This document shows, piece by piece, positions 27,737 to 36,094 of a stretch of DNA of 64,000 nt. The stretch covers positions 68,390-132,389 of the forward strand of contig JAWKHR010000017.1 in the NCBI GenBank assembly GCA_041394725.1, given 5' to 3'. Source of the stretch: JAWKHR01 sp041394725. Lineage in GTDB: Bacteria; Acidobacteriota; Vicinamibacteria; Vicinamibacterales; SCN-69-37. The translations under genes and the position numbers were made by a program. The notes below the pieces were generated by a model. It did not search any database. It was not told where the DNA came from and saw only the letters and a program-made list of their open reading frames with translations. Numbering within the stretch: position 1 is the first letter of the stretch; the number at the start of each line of letters is the position of its first letter.

Positions 27737-28057
27737 ATGGCGAAGTATCTGCTCAAGGTGCACTACACGGCGCAGGGCGCGCAGGGCCTGCTGAAGGACG
27801 GCGGCACGAAGCGGCGCGCGATGGCCGAAGCGGCGGCCCGGGCCGTCGGCGGCGCGATGGAATGCTTCTACTTCTCGTTCGGCGACGCGGACGCCTACGT
27901 GATCGGCGAGTTCCCCGACCACGCCTCCGCCGCGGCCCTGAGCGTGACGATCGCCGCGTCGGGGGCGGTCACGCTCGAGACGACGCCGCTGTTCACGGTC
28001 GAGGAGATGGACGCGGCCTGCAAGAAGCAGGTGGGCTACCGCGCGCCGGGCGCCTGA
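27737..28057 (+). CDS. GYD-domain protein
   Basis: Small cytoplasmic protein of 106 aa matching the GYD family (ferredoxin-like fold). It starts MAKYLLKVHYTAQGAQGLL and contains YFSFGDADAYVIGEFPDHAS. An AGGAGG Shine-Dalgarno starts 16 bp before the ATG at 27737. The biochemical role of the family is not settled. It follows the LVIVD gene by 63 bp and ends at a bidirectional hairpin. Confidence 0.85.
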   Translation: MAKYLLKVHYTAQGAQGLLKDGGTKRRAMAEAAARAVGGAMECFYFSFGDADAYVIGEFPDHASAAALSVTIAASGAVTLETTPLFTVEEMDAACKKQVGYRAPGA

Positions 28058-28063
28058 TTCCGC

Positions 28064-28096
28064 CGGCGGGCCGACCGGAGGCGGGTCGGCCCGCCG
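28064..28096. terminator. hairpin between convergent genes
   Basis: Perfect 13-bp arms (28064-28076 and 28084-28096, left arm CGGCGGGCCGACC) with a 7-nt loop lie between the GYD stop and the DUF885 stop. There is no T tract. It probably serves as a bidirectional terminator. Confidence 0.6.
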
Positions 28097-29896
28097 TCAC
28101 CGCTGGACGCCGGCGATCCAGTCGTCCACGCGACGTTCCAGCACGTCGAGGGGAATGGCGCCCTCGGCCAGCACGAGGTCGTGGAACGCCCGGACGTCGA
28201 ACGACGCGCCGAGCTTCTGCTCGGCGCGCGTGCGCAGCTCGCGAATCTTCAGCTGGCCGATCTTGTAGCCGAGCGCCTGGCCCGGCCAGACCATGTAACG
28301 GTCCACCTCGACCGTGATGTCCTGGATCGTCTTCGGCGTGTTCGCCGCGAAGTAGTCGATTGCCTCCTGGCGCGTCCAGCCCATCGAGTGCAGGCCGGTG
28401 TCCACGACCAGGCGCACGGCGCGCCACATGTCGTACGTGAGCTGCCCGAACTTCGCGTAGGGATCGGTGTAGAACCCCATCTCGCCGCCGAGACTCTCCG
28501 AGTACAGGGCCCAGCCTTCCACGAACGCGGTGTAGCTCGCGTTGCGGCGGAACGCCGCGACGTCGGGACGTTCCTGCGCCAGCGAAATCTGGAGGTGGTG
28601 TCCCGGCACGGCCTCGTGCATGGTCAGCGCTTCCATTTCCCACCGCGGGCGCGACTCGAGCTTGTACGTGTTCGCGTACATGTTGCCCGGCCGCCCGGCC
28701 GCGAACGCGCCCGGCTGGTAGTAGGCCGTGGTCTGCGACGGCGCGATGGCGTCCGGCACGGGCACGACGCCGTACGGCGTCTCGGGCAACCGGCCGAACA
28801 GGTGCGCGAGCTGCGGATCGATGCGCTTGGCGACGTCACGGTAGGCGGCCAGGAGCGAGGCCGCGTCGGTGAAGTAGAACCGCGGGTCCGTGCGCAGGAA
28901 CGTCGCGAACTCGGCGAAGCTGCCCTTGAAGCCCGTCTGCCCGATGACCACGTCCATGTCCGCGCGGATGCGCGTGACCTCGTCGAGGCCGATCTGGTGG
29001 ATCTGCGCGGGGGTGAGCGCCGTCGTCGTGTGCCAGCGGACGTTGTAGGCGTACATCGCGGCGCCGTCGGGCAGGCCGTCCACGCCCGGCGTCTCGCGGC
29101 ACGCCGGCAGGTAGCGCGTCGTGAGGAACACGTGCAGCTTCTGGAACGCCGGGCGCGCGACCGTCTCGTAGGCGCCGACGGCCGCCGCGGTGATCCGCTG
29201 CCGATCCGCGTCGGACATCGACGCGGGAAACGCGTTGAGCGACGCCAGGAGCGGACTCTGGCGGGGATCGTCGACGATTTGCGCGCGGATCTGGTTCGGC
29301 ACGTCGCGGAACGTGACGCGTGGCGGCGTCATGCCCGCTGCCATGCCCTGCTCCATGAGCGCGACCGTCTGATCGACGAGCGCGGGAAGCGCCGCGAGGC
29401 GGCTCACCAGGTCGTCGTAGTCGCGGGTCGTGCCGAACGGCATCAGCGAGATGGCGAGCGGCACGTCCTGCGCCAGCCCCTCGAGCTGGTTCATCGGCAT
29501 GAACAGGTTGTGCGGGATGACCCCCTTGATGGGGACCGCGTCGTCGTGAAACGCGAGGCCCTGGACCGCGGAGTCGATGCTGTCGCGGTAGAGGTCGTAG
29601 TCGAGCCGGTCGGCCGGGCTGAGGGACGCGCGGTCCTCGCTCGCAAGCCGATCGGCAGAGGCCCGCAGGTAGGCCTCACGGGCCGCGATGGCCTCGGGTG
29701 AATAGTCGGTCCAGCGGCCGTTGCGGCCGGGCTCGCCGAACTGCGTCGCGAGCTCCGGGTACTGGTCCATCCAGTACTGCCAGTCGTCGGCGAGTTCCCG
29801 CTTGAAGCGGCCACCGGTGTCGGTGGGCGCCCGCGCCACGCAGGCGGCCAGCGACCCGACCGAGAGCCCCACCACGACCGCCAGCAGCATCCTCAT
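28097..29896 (-). CDS. DUF885-family lipoprotein, probable metallopeptidase
   Basis: Exported protein of 599 aa with a lipobox (SLAAC) after a short hydrophobic stretch, so likely lipid-anchored. The DUF885 signature HEAVPGHHLQ supplies an HExxH-like zinc site, and a second conserved block is YTAFVEGWALYSESLGGEMG. Length matches the family. DUF885 proteins are treated as M32/M3-like carboxypeptidase relatives, but few have known substrates. The ATG at 29896 has TACAAT 6 bp upstream and no Shine-Dalgarno. Upstream again is an inverted repeat (29913-29959). Confidence 0.82.
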   Translation of the reverse strand: MRMLLAVVVGLSVGSLAACVARAPTDTGGRFKRELADDWQYWMDQYPELATQFGEPGRNGRWTDYSPEAIAAREAYLRASADRLASEDRASLSPADRLDYDLYRDSIDSAVQGLAFHDDAVPIKGVIPHNLFMPMNQLEGLAQDVPLAISLMPFGTTRDYDDLVSRLAALPALVDQTVALMEQGMAAGMTPPRVTFRDVPNQIRAQIVDDPRQSPLLASLNAFPASMSDADRQRITAAAVGAYETVARPAFQKLHVFLTTRYLPACRETPGVDGLPDGAAMYAYNVRWHTTTALTPAQIHQIGLDEVTRIRADMDVVIGQTGFKGSFAEFATFLRTDPRFYFTDAASLLAAYRDVAKRIDPQLAHLFGRLPETPYGVVPVPDAIAPSQTTAYYQPGAFAAGRPGNMYANTYKLESRPRWEMEALTMHEAVPGHHLQISLAQERPDVAAFRRNASYTAFVEGWALYSESLGGEMGFYTDPYAKFGQLTYDMWRAVRLVVDTGLHSMGWTRQEAIDYFAANTPKTIQDITVEVDRYMVWPGQALGYKIGQLKIRELRTRAEQKLGASFDVRAFHDLVLAEGAIPLDVLERRVDDWIAGVQR

Positions 29897-29902
29897 GGGG
29901 CG

Positions 29903-29908
29903 ATTGTA
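29903..29908 (-). promoter_or_regulatory. -10 hexamer TACAAT, candidate leaderless promoter
   Basis: On the minus strand TACAAT ends 6 bp before the DUF885 ATG, with no Shine-Dalgarno between. The corresponding -35 area falls inside the adjacent inverted repeat, so the repeat and promoter are interlocked. Confidence 0.5.
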
Positions 29909-29912
29909 AAAG

Positions 29913-29959
29913 GACACCGGGAGTCTTTTCGGCCGCCGGCGGAAAAGACTCCCGGTGTC
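29913..29959. repeat. inverted repeat with GACACCGGGAGTCTTTTC arms
   Basis: Arms 29913-29930 and 29942-29959 are perfect 18-bp complements with an 11-nt GC loop. The module also occurs alone at 24696 and in inverted pairs at 32672-32729. It occupies most of the gap between the DUF885 and ADOP genes. Confidence 0.9.
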
Positions 29960-29969
29960 GTTTTCTCTG

Positions 29970-32582
29970 TCACCGCTGGAGGACAGCGAGCGGATCAATC
30001 CGGGTGGCGCGCAGCGCCGGGAGGAGGCTCGCGGCGGCAGCGACCAGGCCGAGGCCGACAACCGTTGCGGCGAAGGTGAGGGGATCGCCGGGACTGATGC
30101 CCGTGAGCAGGCTCCGCACCACCCCGCCGAGCAGGAAGGCCGCGCCGGTACCACCCACGACGCCGAGCGCCACCGGCCACAGGCCGTCGCGGAGCACGAG
30201 ACGCAGCACGGCCCCGGGCGAGGCGCCGAGCGCCAGACGCAGGCCGATCTCGTGTCGGCGCCGGGCCGCCGCGTCCGCGGCAACGCCGTACACCCCAATC
30301 GCCCCGAGCATCACGCCGACCAGCCCGAAGCCCGACACGAGCAGCGCCAGTGCGCGCGAGCGACCCGCCGACTGCCGGACGAGGTCGTCGAGCGTGACAA
30401 CGCGGTCAACCGGCGTGCCCCCGTCGATCGCCGACACGATCGCCCGCAGTTGCGCGCTCGCCCCATCGGCCGTCGCCGACGTTCGCATCACGACGGCGGG
30501 ATTCACCGGCACGACCTGAGCGGCCGGCACATAGAGCGCGGGCTCCGGCGCCGCATCCATCCGCGACCATCGCGTGTCGCCGACCACGCCGACGACCCGC
30601 ACCCAGGCATCTCGCGCCATGTCGGGGAACCGGAGGCGGCGCCCGACGACGTCCTCGCCAGGCCAGTACTTTCGCGCCAGGGCTTCGTTGACGATGGCCA
30701 CGCGCTCGGCCGTCGGGCCGTCGCCATCGTCGAACGCGCGTCCGGCGCGGACCGGCACGCCCAGCGTCGCGAAGTAGCGCGGGCTCACGGCCGCACTGAT
30801 TTCCGCGTAGGGCCAGTCGCCGCTTCCCGTCGAGGGATCGGGATGTCCCTCGACGATGAACACGCTGCCGTAGAGCGCGTCGCCGAACGGGAGGCGATTG
30901 GTGACCGCGACCGAGACGACGTCCGGGGCCGCCTCGAGGCGCGCGAGCAGTTCCTCGATGAACGTGCGCCGCGGCGCCGCGGCCGCGAACGCCGGCATGG
31001 CCGGCGACACGACCGCGGTGACCACCTGGTCGCGCTCGAAGCCCGTCTCGGTCGAGAGCAGGCGGTTCAGGCTCTGCACGAACAGCGCCGCGCCGACGGC
31101 GAGGACCACGGCGACGGCGACCTCGACCGCGACGAGCAGTCCTGCCAGCCGCCGGCCGCCGGCACCGGCGACGGCCCCGCGAGGGCCGAGGGCCTGGGCG
31201 GGCCGCGTCCCGACCGCCTGCCACACCGGCGCGAGGCTCACGAGGAGTCCCGCCAGGGTCGCGGCGCCGCCGACGATCAGGATGAACTGCGCGTCGGGCG
31301 TGAGCTCCGCGAGTCGAGGCGTATCGGCCGGAAGGAGCCGCACGAGCAGGCGCAGCCCGAACACCGCGACCGCCGCCCCGGCCGCGCCCGCGACGCCGGC
31401 CAGCGCGACGCACTCGACGATGACCTGCCGGACGAGTCGCGCGCGCGACGCCCCGAGGGCCGCACGCGTCGCCCACTCGCTGCGGCGCGCCGCCGACCGC
31501 CCGACGACGAGCAGTCCGACGTTGAGGCAGGCCACGAGCCACACGCAGGCCACGGCGGCCAGCAGGACGAGCAGCGCGGCCTCGCTCGATCCGACGATCG
31601 AGCGCTTGAGTGGCGTGACGGTCGCCGCGCGGCCGTAGTCCTCCGGCATCTGCCAGGGGAAGAGCGCGCGCATCGACGGCGCCACGGCCCGGATCTCGGC
31701 CTGCGCGTCGTCCATCGACCGGCCCGGCCGAAGGCGCGCGATCAGCCGCCCGCCGCGCGACCAGAGCGGGACACGGTCGGCGGGGTCGATCTGGAGGGGG
31801 CGCCACACGTCGATCGACGCGGACGGAAACCAGAACCGCGCGGGCATGATGCCGGCGACGCGGGCCTGACGGCCGTCGAGTTCGATGGTGCGGCCGACGA
31901 GCGTCGGATCGCCTCCGAAGCGGCGTCGCCAGAGCGCGTCGGAGATGACGACCGCAGCCGGCGCGCCGGGCCGCGCTTCGGCGGCGCCAATCGCGTGGCC
32001 GTGCGCGGCCGGAATGCCGAGGAGGCCGAAGAACGTCCCGCTGACGGCCGCAACCGGCAGGCGTTCGGGTTCACCGGCGCCGGTGAGCGTCACCGGATCG
32101 GCCAGCTCGTAGAGGGCGGCGTCGATCGACTGCGCACGCCGGTCGAGTTCGAGCAGTTCGCCGCGATATTGGAGCCCGTCGATGGCGAGGAGGCGGTCGG
32201 GATTGGCGAACGGCAGGTCACGGACGAGCACGACGTTGACGACCGCGGCCATGGCGCCGGCCGCGCCGATGCCGAGGCCGAGCGTGAGCAGCGCCGCGCC
32301 CAGGAACGCGGGGCTCCGCCGAATCAGGCGCAGGCCGAAGCGTGCGTCCTGCGCGACCTCGCGGACGATCGCGCCGGCGCGCACCGCGCGCACCTGTTCC
32401 TTCACCTGCTCGACGCCGCCCATCTCGAGCCGCGCGCCCCGGCGGGCCTCCTCGTCGGACAGGCCGGTCGTGCGGCGCTCGTCGGCGGCAAGGTCCAGGT
32501 AGCTGTCGAGTTCCTGCTGCAGGTCGCGGTCGCGGCGAGCCCAGCCAGTGAGGTTGCGCCACACGGCGCGCAGGCGTCTCAT
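29970..32582 (-). CDS. ADOP-type ABC transporter permease (MacB/FtsX family)
   Basis: Large permease of 870 aa. The N-terminal cytoplasmic helix set (RDRDLQQELDSYLDLAADE, then SDEEARRGARLEMGG) is the ADOP hallmark. A first FtsX unit follows, with a membrane anchor (FLGAALLTLGLGIGAAGAMA), a MacB-PCD periplasmic domain and three helices, and then a second periplasmic domain and three helices (about 415-870). These duplicated permeases are typical of Acidobacteriota and probably work in macrolide/lipid-type export or envelope stress. No ATPase gene is next to it and its usual PadR partner is absent. Start is the ATG at 32582. The upstream region is wholly occupied by the 200-bp repeat. Confidence 0.9.
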   Translation of the reverse strand: MRRLRAVWRNLTGWARRDRDLQQELDSYLDLAADERRTTGLSDEEARRGARLEMGGVEQVKEQVRAVRAGAIVREVAQDARFGLRLIRRSPAFLGAALLTLGLGIGAAGAMAAVVNVVLVRDLPFANPDRLLAIDGLQYRGELLELDRRAQSIDAALYELADPVTLTGAGEPERLPVAAVSGTFFGLLGIPAAHGHAIGAAEARPGAPAAVVISDALWRRRFGGDPTLVGRTIELDGRQARVAGIMPARFWFPSASIDVWRPLQIDPADRVPLWSRGGRLIARLRPGRSMDDAQAEIRAVAPSMRALFPWQMPEDYGRAATVTPLKRSIVGSSEAALLVLLAAVACVWLVACLNVGLLVVGRSAARRSEWATRAALGASRARLVRQVIVECVALAGVAGAAGAAVAVFGLRLLVRLLPADTPRLAELTPDAQFILIVGGAATLAGLLVSLAPVWQAVGTRPAQALGPRGAVAGAGGRRLAGLLVAVEVAVAVVLAVGAALFVQSLNRLLSTETGFERDQVVTAVVSPAMPAFAAAAPRRTFIEELLARLEAAPDVVSVAVTNRLPFGDALYGSVFIVEGHPDPSTGSGDWPYAEISAAVSPRYFATLGVPVRAGRAFDDGDGPTAERVAIVNEALARKYWPGEDVVGRRLRFPDMARDAWVRVVGVVGDTRWSRMDAAPEPALYVPAAQVVPVNPAVVMRTSATADGASAQLRAIVSAIDGGTPVDRVVTLDDLVRQSAGRSRALALLVSGFGLVGVMLGAIGVYGVAADAAARRRHEIGLRLALGASPGAVLRLVLRDGLWPVALGVVGGTGAAFLLGGVVRSLLTGISPGDPLTFAATVVGLGLVAAAASLLPALRATRIDPLAVLQR

Positions 32583-32599
32583 ATCGAATGTCTATATCA

Positions 32600-32799
32600 C
32601 AGGGGGACGGGTCTGTTTTCCACAGATCCGGGCGTTTCGGGGACAGGTCTCGCGCCACGTGCGCGGGAAACGACACCGGGAGTCTTTTTCGGGCTCGGCG
32701 GTCCCCGCCCGAAAAAGACTCCCGGTGTCGTTTCCAGACGCTGGTGCGACACCTGTCCCCGAAACGCCCCGATCTGTGGAAAACAGACCCGTCCCCCTG
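32600..32799. repeat. 200-bp modular palindrome between divergent genes
   Basis: The two halves are near-perfect complements with arms of about 94 bp. From outside in, the modules are CAGGGGGACGGGTCTGTTTT (right copy ends 32799), a segment with GGGCGTTTCGGGGACAGGT, a less conserved segment (about 32651-32668 against 32733-32750), and GACACCGGGAGTCTTTTTC (32672-32690, paired with 32711-32729). It fills the whole gap between the ADOP permease (minus) and the GH2 gene (plus). Modules recur at 23166, 24696 and 29913. Confidence 0.92.
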
Positions 32800-32805
32800 T
32801 AAAGT
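32800..32805 (+). promoter_or_regulatory. -10-like hexamer TAAAGT, candidate leaderless promoter
   Basis: TAAAGT ends 6 bp before the GH2 ATG at 32812, with no Shine-Dalgarno. It begins right at the edge of the palindrome, so the repeat must carry any -35. Confidence 0.45.
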
Positions 32806-32811
32806 CCCGCC

Positions 32812-35800
32812 ATGCCACGCCTTCGCCAGATGCTCACCGGCGCCGCGGCCGCCTCGACGGCGGCGGTGATTCTCATCAGCCTGCAGGCGCGCCCCGCGGC
32901 GCAGGACAGACCGCGTCCGGAATGGGACGATCCGTCGGTCATCCAGGTGGGCACGCTCCGGCCGCACGCGACGCTGATGGTCTATCCCGACGAGGCGTCG
33001 GCGGTGACGCGCGACCGGGAGCGATCGCCCTGGTTCCGCTCGCTCAATGGCAACTGGCGTTTCCGTCTCTCGGCTTCGCCCGCGAGCCGACCGATGGATC
33101 TCGCCTCGCCGACGTTCGACGACGGCGGCTGGGACACGATCCAGGTTCCCGGGAACATCGAGACGCAGGGCCACGGCATGCCCATCTACGTCAACGCCGG
33201 TTACGCCTTCCGGTACGACCGGCGCGACCCGCGGCCCCCTTCCGACGACAACCCGGTTGGCTCCTATCGCCGGACGTTCATCGTCCCGGCCGACTGGTCC
33301 GGCCGGCAGGTGCTGCTCCACTTCGACGGCGTGGACTCGGCGTTCTACGTCTGGGTCAACGGCGAGAAGCTCGGGTACAGCGAGGACAGCCGCACGCCCG
33401 CGGAGTTCGACGTCACGTCACGCGTGCGCCCCGGCGAGAACACGATCGCAGTCGAGGTCTATCGCTGGAGCGACGGCTCGTTCCTCGAGGATCAGGACAT
33501 GTGGCGGCTGTCGGGCATTTTCCGCGACGTGTATCTCTGGAGTCCGGCCCAGGTCCACCTGCGCGACTTCGAGACGCACACGGATCTCGCGCCGACCGGC
33601 AACGGCGCGACCCTTCGCGTCGACGGCCTGATCGAGAATCGCGCCGCGGCCGGGGCGCAGGGCTCGGTGCGCCTCGACCTCCGCGATCCGACCGGCGCCA
33701 TCGTCGCGACGACGACGCAGCGGTTCCGGGCCGCGCCCTCGGGCGACGACGCGCCGGTCGCGTTCCGGGTGCCGGTCGCACACGTCCAGCGATGGACGGC
33801 CGAGACCCCGGCGCTCTACACGATGACGCTCTCGGTCCTCGACCCGCGCGGCGCGGTCACCGAGGTCGTCCCGTCGCGCGTCGGATTCCGGTCGATTGAA
33901 ATCAAGGACGGCAAGTTCCTGCTCAACGGCCGCGCGATCCTCTTCAAGGGCGTCAACCGCCACGAGCACGATCCCGACACGGGACACACGGTCTCGCGCG
34001 AGCTGATGATCCGGGACATCCGGCTGATGAAGCAGCACAACGTCAACGCGGTCCGGACGTCGCACTACCCGAACGCGCCGGCCTGGTATGACCTGGCCGA
34101 CGAGTACGGGCTCTACCTCATCGACGAGGCCAACATCGAGTGCCACGGCTTCGGCACGAACGAGCGGAATCCCCTGACGAACGACCCGAGCCGGGAGCCC
34201 ATGTACGTCAACCGCGTGGGCCGCATGATCGCGCGCGACAAGAATCATCCGTCGGTCGTCATCTGGTCGCTCGGCAACGAGTGCGGCGACGGATCGAACA
34301 TGGCGGCGGCGTATCACTACATCAAGGAGCGCGACACGACGCGGCCGGTCCACTACGAGGGCACGACGAGCCACGGCGGATCGAACGCGGACGTCAACTC
34401 GTTCATGTATCCGTCGGCCGAGTCCCTCCCGGAGCGGGCCGCGCGCCGGCCGGACATGCCGCTCATCCTCTGCGAGTACACGCACGCGATGGGCAACAGC
34501 AACGGCGGCCTGCAGGAGTACTGGGACGTCTTCTACTCGGGAACGAACGCGCAGGGCGCCTTCGTCTGGGACTGGGTGGACCAGGGGCTGCGCCAGCCCG
34601 TCCCCGAGGCCTACCGCGCGACCGCCGCGAAGCCGACCTTCTTCGCCTACGGCGGCTGGTGGGAGGACCGCGTCGGCCAGAAGAACGACAACAACTTCAA
34701 CATGAACGGCCTGGTCTCGGCCGACCGCCAGCCGCATCCGGGGCTGGAGGCGATCAAATACGTGTACCGGTACGTGCACGCGTCGCTGGTGCGGATGGAG
34801 GGCAACCTTGCGATCGTGCGCATTCTGAACCGGCACGACTTCGTGAATCTGAAGGGACTGGTGACGCTCTCGTGGACAGCGCCCTCCGGTGAGACGGGCC
34901 GGATCGAGGAACTCGACATCGACGCCGGCGAATCGCGAGACGTCGAGCTCGACCTAGGCCAACCGGCGGTTCCTACGCGGACCGTGACGTTGCGATTCGC
35001 GCTGATCCATGACACGTTGGGCGCCGCGGGGCCACGAAGTCGCCCGGCAGGAACCTGCGATCCGGCCTGACGAACTTCCTCGTGCCGGTAACCACGATCT
35101 ACGCTCTTCCGGCCTCAACATGCAGAACGCAGGCAACCTGATCCGGTTCTCATCGGGCACCGACTTCGCCCTCATCTTCGATCGCGTGCAAGGCACGATC
35201 GCGAGCTACACCTACAGGCGTGCCGATCTCGACCGGGGCCCTCTCCCTGATTTCTGGCGTGCGATGACCGACAACGACTTCGGCGCGTGGAAGTCGGTGA
35301 TGAACGGCGCGCGCCAGAACCCTGGAGCGCGACATCACGGTCTGGCGCCGCCGACGCATGGCGGATCACGGACATCCAGGTGGAGCGGCACTAAGGATCG
35401 ACGGAGCAGTTCCGGCGATCCGCTGAGCGCAAGCGACTGTCACCGTGACTGCAGAGCTGCCGCCTGAGGTAGGGCCACCTACGCGATGACCTACGGCATC
35501 CATGCCAGCGGCGAAGTGGCCGTCACCGGCACCTACACCCCCGGCACGCGCCCGCTCCCGATGATCCCGCGCATGGGCACCGAACTCGTCGTGAGCCCAG
35601 GCCTCGAGAAGATGGAGTGGCACGGCCGCGGCCCCGGTGAGACGTACATCGATCGCCAGTTCCAGCCGGTCGGCACCTACCGGTCGACCGTCACCGACGA
35701 GTTCGTGGACTACTCCCGCCCGCAGGAGAACGGCAACAAGACCGACGTGTCGTGGATGACCCTGACCAACGCCGACGGCTACGGCGTGAGATTCGAGCAG

Positions 35801-36046
35801 GGCGACCCGGACCACCGCCTCTCCGTCGGCGCCTCGCACCACACCAAGGCCGACCTCGAGGCCGCCGACTACTCGTTCCAGCTCCCGCGACGCGCGGAGA
35901 CGTACGTGAACATCGACCTGAAGCAGATGGGCGTCGGCGGCGTGAACAGCTGGAGCGCGCTGGCGTGGCCGCTGGAGAAGTACCGGATTCCGGCCGAGCA
36001 GCCCTACACGGTCAGCTACGTGATTCGGCCGGTGGGACCCAGATGA
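32812..36046 (+). pseudogene. secreted GH2 beta-galactosidase, broken by frameshifts
   Basis: A LacZ-type enzyme that would hydrolyse terminal beta-galactosides. Frame 1 runs from a signal peptide (MPRLRQMLTGAAAASTAAV) through the sugar-binding, Ig-like and TIM-barrel domains to 35070. Catalytic residues are intact: the acid/base Glu in WSLGNECGDG and the nucleophile in LILCEYTHAMGNSNG. From about 35025 the reading continues in another frame (NLIRFSSGTDFALIFDRVQG). It is disrupted again by several indels between about 35310 and 35485, and then continues cleanly from 35486 to 36046 with the domain-5 motif GRGPGETYIDRQ. The first frame ends in a short missense tail. If the indels are errors, the enzyme is full length, about 1070 aa. 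Confidence 0.85.
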
Positions 36047-36059
36047 GGGAAGAGCGCGG

Positions 36060-36094
36060 GCATCGGCAATTCCCGATTCCCCGATTGCCGATGC
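36060..36094. terminator. hairpin between convergent GH2 and GH127 genes
   Basis: Perfect 11-bp arms (GCATCGGCAAT at 36060-36070, its complement at 36084-36094) enclose a 13-nt loop. It ends exactly at the GH127 stop codon. Likely a bidirectional terminator. Confidence 0.6.

Noticed and set aside
29970..32582. PadR-ADOP operon
   Set aside because: PadR (14052) and ADOP (29970) are 15 kb apart with unrelated genes between, so no operon is claimed.
32548..32870. Small proteins read from the palindrome in several frames
   Set aside because: They mirror each other because both DNA strands carry the same modules, and they have no protein-family features. These are artefacts of the inverted repeat.
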